A stretch of 11,454 nucleotides of DNA from Tidjanibacter sp. (lineage in GTDB: Bacteria; Bacteroidota; Bacteroidia; Bacteroidales; Rikenellaceae), in contig JAGBYS010000176.1 of assembly GCA_017628675.1 (NCBI GenBank), positions 1-11,454 of the forward strand, written 5' to 3'. Below the pieces are notes generated by a model that ran no database searches, was not told the origin of the DNA, and was given only the letters and a program-made list of their open reading frames with translations. This document shows, piece after piece, positions 6,296 to 11,454 of the stretch (the first letter of the stretch is position 1; every line of letters begins with the position of its first letter). The translations under genes and the position numbers were made by a program.

Positions 6296-7678
6296 ATGAA
6301 ATTGCCTTATTCGGAACCTTACCGCATTAAGACGGTAGAGGCTATCAAACCTTCGACTCGCCGTCAGCGCGAGAAATGGATCAAAGAGGCTCACTACAAC
6401 CTCTTCAACCTCCCCGCAGACCAGGTATTCATTGACCTTCTGACCGACTCGGGCACCGGCTCGATGAGCGACAAGCAGTGGGCTGCAATGATGACCGGCG
6501 ATGAGAGCTACGCAGGTGCTACCTCCTACTTCAACCTCAAGAAGACCATCCAGAACATCTTTGGTTTTGAGTACTTCCTGCCCACCCACCAGGGTCGTGC
6601 TGCTGAGAATGTACTCTTCTCGGGTCTGGTAAAAGAGGGTGACATCGTTCCCGGTAACTCGCACTTCGACACCACCAAAGGCCACATCGAGTCGCGCAAA
6701 GCAACCGCTATCGACTGCACCATCGACGCCGCTAAGGATACTCAGCTGGAGATCCCCTTCAAGGGCGAGATCGACATCGAGAAACTCCGCGCCGTATTTG
6801 AGAAATATCCCAAGGAGAAGATTCCCTTCTGCGTTCTGACCATCACCAACAACACCGCAGGTGGTCAGCCCGTTTCGATGAAGAACATCCGCGAGACCTC
6901 GGAGCTCTGCCACCAGTATGGCATCAAACTCCTGATCGACTCGGCTCGTTTTGCAGAGAACGCATACTTCATCAAGAAACGCGAGCCCGGCTACGGCAGC
7001 AAGAGCATCAAGCAGATCGTTAAGGAGATCTACTCCTATGCAGACCTTATGACCATCTCGGCTAAGAAAGACGGTATGGTGAATATGGGTGGTTTCTGCG
7101 CTATGCGCACCCAGGAGGAGTTCGACCTGGCAAAACGCTTCTGCATCTCCTTCGAGGGCTTCGTTACCTACGGTGGTTTGGCCGGTCGCGATATGAACGC
7201 TCTGGCAGTAGGTCTTGACGAGAACACCGAGTTTGAGCAGCTCGACGCTCGTATGCGTCAGGTTGCATACCTCGGCAAGCTCCTCGACCGCTACGGCGTA
7301 CCCTACCAGCGTCCCGCAGGTGGTCACGCTATCTTCGTAGACGCCAAGAAGATGCTTCCCAATGTACCCAAGGAGGAGTTCGCTGCTCAGACTCTGGCTG
7401 TTGAGCTCTACCTGGAGGCAGGTATCCGTGCTTGCGAGATCGGTTCGATCTTGGCAGACCGTGACCCCGTTACCCGCGAGAACCGCTACAGCGACCTCGA
7501 GCTCACCCGTCTGGCTATCGCTCGTAGGGTTTACACCGACAACCATATGGCTGTAATCGCTGCCGCTCTGAAGAACATCAAACAGAGGGCTGACAAAATT
7601 ACCCACGGCTACCGCATCGTAGAGGAGGCTCCCATCCTCCGTCACTTCACCGTGAAACTCGAGAAAATCGAGGAGTAA
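6296..7678 (+). CDS. tnaA: Tryptophanase (tryptophan indole-lyase)
   Basis: PLP enzyme that splits L-tryptophan into indole, pyruvate and ammonia. It has 460 residues, full length for the beta-eliminating lyases. Visible landmarks are TDSGTG near residue 50, the PLP phosphate-site motif PTHQGRAAEN, DSARFAENAYF (Asp215 pairs with the pyridine nitrogen; Arg218), the Schiff-base lysine in SAKKD (Lys258), and TYGGLAGRDM. Tyrosine phenol-lyase is the close relative, so I checked the discriminating sites. The AGIRACEIG segment has Ile382 where tyrosine phenol-lyase has its phenol-binding Arg, and the C-terminus has LRHFTVKL with His450, where E. coli tryptophanase has His463 and tyrosine phenol-lyase has Phe. 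Both point to tryptophanase. The sequence is very close to what I recall of Bacteroides tryptophanase. There is no permease gene beside it. Valine codons are almost all GTT/GTA, unlike the next gene, which fits high expression. Confidence 0.95.
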   Translation: MKLPYSEPYRIKTVEAIKPSTRRQREKWIKEAHYNLFNLPADQVFIDLLTDSGTGSMSDKQWAAMMTGDESYAGATSYFNLKKTIQNIFGFEYFLPTHQGRAAENVLFSGLVKEGDIVPGNSHFDTTKGHIESRKATAIDCTIDAAKDTQLEIPFKGEIDIEKLRAVFEKYPKEKIPFCVLTITNNTAGGQPVSMKNIRETSELCHQYGIKLLIDSARFAENAYFIKKREPGYGSKSIKQIVKEIYSYADLMTISAKKDGMVNMGGFCAMRTQEEFDLAKRFCISFEGFVTYGGLAGRDMNALAVGLDENTEFEQLDARMRQVAYLGKLLDRYGVPYQRPAGGHAIFVDAKKMLPNVPKEEFAAQTLAVELYLEAGIRACEIGSILADRDPVTRENRYSDLELTRLAIARRVYTDNHMAVIAAALKNIKQRADKITHGYRIVEEAPILRHFTVKLEKIEE

Positions 7679-7723
7679 AAAGAGGGCTATCTTCCCTGCA
7701 AAGGGCAAGACATAACCATTAGG

Positions 7724-7763
7724 ACCGCAGCCTCCGAGGCAAGACTCTCGGAGGCTCGGTTTT
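7724..7763 (+). terminator. Intrinsic terminator after tnaA
   Basis: ACCG plus AGCCTCCGAG (7724-7727 and 7729-7738, with a C bulged at 7728) pairs with CTCGGAGGCT plus CGGT (7747-7760). This gives 14 bp around an 8-base loop, ending in TTTT at 7760-7763. The T run is short but the stem is strong. It lies 46 bases after the tnaA stop. Confidence 0.8.
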
Positions 7764-7770
7764 AATAAAG

Positions 7771-7870
7771 ACCCCACTCCCAACTCAACATACCCCACCC
7801 CGAAAGAATCAACAAACCATCGCACCCCGACACCTCTCGGGCAGCGACAACAACCCCGAATATTAGACTA
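7771..7870 (+). other. C-rich, G-poor tract, possible Rho-loading site
   Basis: By my count this 100-base stretch holds 43 C and 11 G on the plus strand, far from the balanced composition around it. It lies between the tnaA terminator and the next gene. A small CCCGA/TCGGG hairpin is near 7836-7851. C-over-G bubbles of this kind are typical of rut sites, so it may back up the hairpin terminator or control entry into the next gene. No TTTG box occurs anywhere in 7679-7898, so I cannot name a promoter for the gene at 7899. Confidence 0.4.
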
Positions 7871-7898
7871 CACACATATATATAAACCGTCACAAGCA

Positions 7899-9245
7899 AT
7901 GAAAAAGAGGCTCACGACACTTTCTGCTCTCCTATTGGCCGTCTTCACCCTTTCGGCACAGAGCAACAACGAAATCTCCTACAAGGGGGTAGCAGCCCGT
8001 CGTTCGGAATTTATCACCTACTCCACCCGCAATGCGGCCGAGAAGGGCAACCGTGCGGCAGAGAGGTACTACATAGACCTCTCGAAACACCTCAAGATGC
8101 AGGGCTACAGCGAGGCCGGCCACCTGATTAGCATCTACGAGGTGGAGTTCCCGCTGCTGTGGCGCGACAGGGAGACCTTCCTCCACATCGAGGGCGGAGC
8201 CTCGGAGCGACTCGTGAAGGTTGGTGGCAGAGTTGTGGGCGAGAGCCGCGACAACCGTGCCCCCAGCGAGTTCAACATCTCGCGCTTCATCCGCGACGGC
8301 ATCACCCGCATAGAGATTGTGAACCCCAAGCAGAGTGACGAGAGGCCCGCAGAGATGGTTGCCGACCAACCCACAGTGGATCAGATATTCCTCTACGCTC
8401 AGCCTCCCATCCGCATCCACGATGTCATCGTGAGCGCCAAGCCCGACCAGAGCCGCAAGCACGGCGAGTTGGAGATGCAGGTAGTGGTGGGCGCCTCGGC
8501 AGGCAAGGGCGAGAAGGTGTCGGTCGGCTACGACATCTACTCCCCCGAGAAGGAGCTCAAGTACTACGATGTGAGGGAGATAGAGATTGGCACCACGGGG
8601 CTCGACACGCTCACCTTTGCGACCAACATCTACGGTGCAATGGAGCGTCTGTGGAGCGCCGAGAGTCCCAAGCTCTACGATGTGACCCTCTATGTGAAGC
8701 GAGGCGGCATCATCCTCGAGTACCTCAACATCAATGTGGGCTTTGGCGAGACCACCTATGCCGACGGTACGCTCTACCGCAACGGCGAGCCCGTGGACAT
8801 AAAGGCCGCACACTACAACTCGGCCTCCACCCAGAAGCAGACATCCACCGACCTTAAAGCCCTCAAAAAGAGGGGTATCAACACCCTCTATCCCGACTAT
8901 CCTCAGCCCTACTGGTTCTATGACCTGTGCGACGAGCTGGGTCTGTACATCATCGAGCAGCCCAACATCAACACCGACCCCAAAGGTGGTGACCTCTCGC
9001 GCAAAGGCACTCTGGCCAACAACCCCAAGTGGCTCGGTGAGTTCCTGGAGAGGGCCAAGGCCAGCTACTTCCGTGTGAGGAACCATCCGAGCATCATCGG
9101 TTGGAGCCTCGGCGGTGCCTCGGGCGGTGGCTACAATATGTACAAGTGCTACGAATGGTTCAAGGAGCAGGAGCAAGAGCGCCCCATCATCTACCGCAAC
9201 GGCGACTGGAACAGCGACCTTGAGCTCCCCAGCCCCGTAGAGTAA
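7899..9245 (+). CDS. Exported GH2/beta-galactosidase-like protein lacking catalytic residues
   Basis: A 448-residue exported protein. The signal peptide (about 1-20) ends LSA before Gln21. Residues ~60-170 look like the GH2 sugar-binding jelly-roll, ~175-290 like the immunoglobulin-like domain (ending LWSAESPKLYDVTLYV), and ~295-435 like the start of the GH2 TIM barrel. In LacZ the acid/base Glu sits in WSLGNESGHG; here the segment is WSLGGASGGG (402-411), so Asn-Glu has become Gly406-Ala407. LacZ's DEANIETHG corresponds to EQPNINTDP (353-361), losing its metal-binding Glu and His. The protein also stops before the region carrying the nucleophile. No frameshift or degenerate reading is visible and the ORF is clean, so it looks like a functional non-enzyme, perhaps a glycan binder, rather than a decaying gene. 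Its stop overlaps rlmH (TAATG). The fold is likely; the role is unknown. Confidence 0.8.
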   Translation: MKKRLTTLSALLLAVFTLSAQSNNEISYKGVAARRSEFITYSTRNAAEKGNRAAERYYIDLSKHLKMQGYSEAGHLISIYEVEFPLLWRDRETFLHIEGGASERLVKVGGRVVGESRDNRAPSEFNISRFIRDGITRIEIVNPKQSDERPAEMVADQPTVDQIFLYAQPPIRIHDVIVSAKPDQSRKHGELEMQVVVGASAGKGEKVSVGYDIYSPEKELKYYDVREIEIGTTGLDTLTFATNIYGAMERLWSAESPKLYDVTLYVKRGGIILEYLNINVGFGETTYADGTLYRNGEPVDIKAAHYNSASTQKQTSTDLKALKKRGINTLYPDYPQPYWFYDLCDELGLYIIEQPNINTDPKGGDLSRKGTLANNPKWLGEFLERAKASYFRVRNHPSIIGWSLGGASGGGYNMYKCYEWFKEQEQERPIIYRNGDWNSDLELPSPVE

Positions 9246-9718
9246 TGAACATCGAGCTGATAGTTGTCGGCAAGACCGATTCCAAGGAGGTGGCCCGCCT
9301 GGTGGAGGAGTACAAAAACCGCATTGGCTTCTACCTGCGCTTCGGCATAAGCGTCATCCCCGATGTGAAGAACACACGCTCGCTGAGCGAGGCGCAACAA
9401 AAGAGGGCCGAGGGCGAGTGCATACTGCGTCTGCTCCAACCCTCGGACTATGTTGTGCTGCTCGACGAGAAGGGTCTGCAGCCCACCAGCGAGGAGTATG
9501 CCGAGTGGTTGCAGAAGCGTATGGCCAGCGGTTGCAAACGCCTTGTGTTTGTCATTGGCGGCCCCTACGGATTCTCACAGGAGGTCTACGAGAGGGCAAG
9601 TGGCAAGATTTCGCTCTCCAAGATGACCTTCTCGCACCAAATCGTGCGTGCAATCTTCGCCGAGCAACTCTATCGAGCACTGACCATTATTAACAACGAA
9701 CCCTACCATCATAAGTGA
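9245..9718 (+). CDS. rlmH: 23S rRNA (pseudouridine1915-N3)-methyltransferase RlmH
   Basis: SPOUT-class methyltransferase that uses S-adenosylmethionine to methylate N3 of pseudouridine 1915 in helix 69 of 23S rRNA, acting on assembled 70S ribosomes. The protein has 157 residues, the family's usual size. It begins MNIELIVVGKT, with the VKNTRSLS segment and LLDEKGLQPTSEEYAEWLQ in the middle. The SAM-binding, knot-forming C-terminus carries FVIGGPYGF and then LSKMTFSHQIVRAIFAEQLY and RALTIINNEPYHH, the family's most conserved part. The start ATG shares one base with the stop of the upstream gene (TAATG), so its translation is probably coupled to that of the exported GH2-like protein, an odd pairing of functions. 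Confidence 0.96.
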   Translation: MNIELIVVGKTDSKEVARLVEEYKNRIGFYLRFGISVIPDVKNTRSLSEAQQKRAEGECILRLLQPSDYVVLLDEKGLQPTSEEYAEWLQKRMASGCKRLVFVIGGPYGFSQEVYERASGKISLSKMTFSHQIVRAIFAEQLYRALTIINNEPYHHK

Positions 9719-9740
9719 CAATACTAAATTCAAAATTGAT

Positions 9741-11027
9741 ATGAAGAGGCTTGTGACACTCCTTTGCCTACTGCTCGCCGTATCGGGCCTGTGGGCGCAG
9801 AACTTCGACCAATATTTCACCGATCGCACCCTGCGTGTGGACCTGATCTTTTCCGGTGACCACAGCCATCAGGATGTAACCCTCCGTGCACTCCACTCGT
9901 GGGAGGGCTGGAGTGGCCGCCGTCAGAGCCTCTCGGAGGTGCCCCTCAGGGGCGATGGCGAGCTCTCGCTCACCGACAACCACTCCGGTCAGGTCATCTA
10001 TCGCACAACATTCTCGTCGCTCTTCCAGGAGTGGCTCGCAATGGATGAGGCGCAGAGTGCCCACCGTGCCTATGAGTTCACGGTGCTCGCTCCCCTGCCC
10101 CTGGAGAGCGCAACTCTCCGTGTGGTGCTCTACAGCCCCGACCAGAGCGTTGCAGCCGAGATGGTGCAGAGGATTGACCCCAAGGATATTCTCATCCACA
10201 ACTTCGACCGTGCGCCCCACACCCCTTACACCGTCGTTCACAGCGGCAAGAGTGAGGGCGAAAAGATCGATGTGGCCATCGTGGCCGAGGGCTACACAGC
10301 CCAGGAGGCCGACCTCTTTATGGCCGACGCAAAGGCTACCGTGGAGGCCCTCTTCTCCCACGAGCCCTTTGGCTCAATGAGGGAGAGATTCAACTTCATT
10401 GCCGTGGAGAGTTGGAGCCCCGAGAGCGGCGTGAGCATTCCCCGCAAGGGCATCTGGAAGGAGAGCGCCATCGGCAGCCACTTCGACACCTTCTATGCCG
10501 ACCGCTACCTAACCACTAGCGCCATCTTCCGTATGGCCGACCTGCTGGCAGGACTCCCCTATGAGCACATCATCGTTCTGGCCAACACGGACACCTATGG
10601 TGGCGGAGGTATCTACAACTCCTACACCCTCACCACAGCCCACCACCCCTACTTCGCACCCGTTGTGGTGCACGAGTTCGGCCACAGCTTTGCGGGCCTT
10701 GCAGACGAGTACTTCTACGACACCCCCGATATCGCCTCCAATCCTCTGGTGGGCAACATTGAGCCCTGGCAGCAGAACATCACCAATCTGGCCAACTTCC
10801 AGAGCAAGTGGGCCGATATGGTGCCCGAGGGTACCGCCATTCCCACCGAGCCCACCCGCCAGGCCGAGGAGAGCTACGCTGTGGGCCTCTACGAGGGCGC
10901 AAACTATGTGACCAAGGGTGCCTACCGCCCCGCCGTTGTGTGCCGTATGCGCAACAACACCGCCACCCAGTTCTGCCCCGTATGTCAGAGGGCCATCGAG
11001 CGAGTTATCCGCTTCTACACGGAGTAA
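9741..11027 (+). CDS. Exported M64-family (IgA peptidase-like) zinc metallopeptidase
   Basis: A 428-residue secreted or periplasmic zinc peptidase. The signal peptide is at about 1-19 (hydrophobic LVTLLCLLLAVSGL, cleavage likely at LWA before Gln20). The N-terminal domain (~20-160) is beta-rich and matches the M64 N-terminal domain seen in Bacteroides proteins. The catalytic domain follows from VDVAIVAEGYT-like sequence (here IDVAIVAEGYTAQEADLF). The zinc site is HEFGHSFAGLADEY at 311-324: His311 and His315 bind zinc, Glu312 is catalytic, and Asp322 is a candidate third ligand. The conserved C-terminal CRMRNNTATQFCPVCQRAIE is also present. Families of this kind were first named for IgA cleavage in Clostridium ramosum, but most Bacteroidales members have no proven substrate, so IgA cleavage should not be assumed. 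It lies 22 bases after rlmH, probably in the same transcript, and is closed by a strong terminator. Confidence 0.9.
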   Translation: MKRLVTLLCLLLAVSGLWAQNFDQYFTDRTLRVDLIFSGDHSHQDVTLRALHSWEGWSGRRQSLSEVPLRGDGELSLTDNHSGQVIYRTTFSSLFQEWLAMDEAQSAHRAYEFTVLAPLPLESATLRVVLYSPDQSVAAEMVQRIDPKDILIHNFDRAPHTPYTVVHSGKSEGEKIDVAIVAEGYTAQEADLFMADAKATVEALFSHEPFGSMRERFNFIAVESWSPESGVSIPRKGIWKESAIGSHFDTFYADRYLTTSAIFRMADLLAGLPYEHIIVLANTDTYGGGGIYNSYTLTTAHHPYFAPVVVHEFGHSFAGLADEYFYDTPDIASNPLVGNIEPWQQNITNLANFQSKWADMVPEGTAIPTEPTRQAEESYAVGLYEGANYVTKGAYRPAVVCRMRNNTATQFCPVCQRAIERVIRFYTE

Positions 11028-11067
11028 TCCATCAGGAGAGTAGATTAAGGACCGAAAACGAAAATAA

Positions 11068-11101
11068 AAAAAAGCGAGGAGTTCAGACTCCTCGCTTTTT
11101 T
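11068..11101. terminator. Bidirectional intrinsic terminator
   Basis: A perfect 15-bp inverted repeat, AAAAAAGCGAGGAGT (11068-11082) with ACTCCTCGCTTTTTT (11087-11101), encloses a 4-base loop. It ends in six T on the plus strand, and on the minus strand in a T tract extended by the A-rich sequence 11061-11067. It therefore stops the peptidase transcript from the left and the tRNA transcript from the right; the tRNA 3' end is only 7 bases away. Confidence 0.93.
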
Positions 11102-11107
11102 CATCTG

Positions 11108-11182
11108 TCGGGGTGAAGTGATTCGAACACTCGACCCCCTGCTCCCAAAGCAGGTGCGCTAACCGGACTGCGCTACGCCCCG
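11108..11182 (-). tRNA. tRNA-Pro (anticodon UGG)
   Basis: Read on the minus strand the 75 bases fold as a tRNA. The acceptor is CGGGGCG/CACCCCG with discriminator A. The D arm is GCGC/GCGC with a GG-containing loop. The anticodon stem CCTGC/GCAGG holds the loop TTTGGGA (anticodon TGG), the variable loop is GGGTC, and the T arm GAGTG/CACTT has loop TTCGAAT. CCA is not encoded (CAG follows), so it must be added after transcription. Base 6 is C facing A67, a mismatch in an otherwise paired acceptor stem. A promoter lies directly upstream and a terminator 7 bases downstream, so it is a stand-alone transcription unit. Confidence 0.96.
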
Positions 11183-11197
11183 AACTTAAAGACGCCA

Positions 11198-11228
11198 CAA
11201 AGATAGAGGTTTATTTTTGAAAAACAAG
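11198..11228 (-). promoter_or_regulatory. Promoter for tRNA-Pro
   Basis: On the minus strand CTTG (complement of 11225-11228, one change from TTTG) is followed after exactly 19 bases by TATCTTTG (complement of 11198-11205), a perfect Bacteroidetes -7 box. Transcription would begin near 11191, about 9 bases before the tRNA. The -33 box lies within the last codons of the upstream dehydrogenase gene. Confidence 0.8.
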
Positions 11229-11454
11229 CGTTCGGCGGCGCAAAAATGAAATTACACACTTCGGCAGGTGGCGCACAAGCGGTAGCATAGCTCTATTAGC
11301 CGTCCCCGGAACATAGCGCATCCTACCTCTTTCAAGCGCCCTGAGGCTACCCCTCGCCACTCGCTCCGCACTCCACAGCACACCCCAGCGCAGCGCCCTG
11401 CGTTGCCACTTCTCGGGCAGTCCATAGAGGTCTGTGGCTACACCCGCAGGCATC
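11211..11454 (-). CDS. Short-chain dehydrogenase/reductase (SDR), C-terminal part; 5' end outside window
   Basis: The frame is open through the right edge, so the ATG at 11453 is probably internal. The ~80 visible residues fit the C-terminal substrate-side segment of the SDR group that includes DltE-like oxidoreductases. The opening PAGVATDLYGLPEKW corresponds to the PG.V.T.L stretch after the last Rossmann strand. A helical segment follows (GVLWSAERVARGSLRAL), then the R/K-G-R..YVPG.ANR..LPLVRHLP ending common in this group. The Tyr-x-x-x-Lys catalytic motif and the NAD(P) glycine motif would lie beyond the edge. The segment is unusually rich in Arg. The stop is 13 bases before the start of the tRNA promoter's -7 box region at 11198-11205. 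The family call is fair; the substrate is unknown. Confidence 0.7.
   Translation of the reverse strand, partial: MPAGVATDLYGLPEKWQRRALRWGVLWSAERVARGSLRALERGRMRYVPGTANRAMLPLVRHLPKCVISFLRRRTLVFQK

Noticed and set aside
6263..7825. 520-codon minus-strand ORF opposite tnaA
   Set aside because: It is a shadow of tnaA; it would run through the tnaA terminator, and the tnaA active-site residues are all in place.

Overview
The window looks like chromosomal DNA from a gut Bacteroidales bacterium, most likely Alistipes or another Rikenellaceae. The reasons are moderately high GC with GAG/CTC/GTG-rich codons, Bacteroidetes-type promoter boxes (TAnnTTTG) in the intergenic regions, weak Shine-Dalgarno sites with A-rich leaders, and a characteristic order: sigma-54 activator, lptE, TPR-like protein, secG. 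The genus is inferred from sequence feel, not from a search. Nearly everything is core gene content. I see no phage, transposon, CRISPR array or defence locus.

Bases 1-1968 (plus strand) hold a tight envelope operon: the C-terminal part of a sigma-54-dependent activator, the LPS-assembly lipoprotein lptE (overlapping by 11 bases), a small conserved protein with a helical C-terminus, and secG, closed by a 12-bp terminator. Bases 2002-4093 (minus strand) hold rpoN (sigma-54) followed 10 bases later by a small polytopic membrane protein that resembles a degenerate PAP2-type phosphatase. The window thus carries both sigma-54 and one of its activators.

Bases 4094-4479 are non-coding and unusually structured. 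They contain a terminator-like hairpin just ahead of rpoN, two nearby short hairpins, and two different tandem arrays that both have a 9-base period. asnS (minus strand) follows. asnS and tnaA diverge from a 433-base intergenic region with promoter boxes facing both ways. tnaA (tryptophanase, indole formation) has a leader of about 209 bases that contains a 26-codon ORF, the most plausible undescribed regulatory feature here. tnaA also has strikingly different valine codon use from its neighbour, which fits high expression.

Bases 7899-11027 (plus strand) hold an exported GH2/beta-galactosidase-like protein whose catalytic acid and metal-site residues are replaced and whose C-terminal part is absent. 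It is coupled through TAATG to rlmH, and an exported M64-family zinc peptidase follows. A strong bidirectional terminator separates this from a convergent tRNA-Pro(UGG). The tRNA promoter starts inside the 3' end of a partial short-chain dehydrogenase gene that runs off the right edge.
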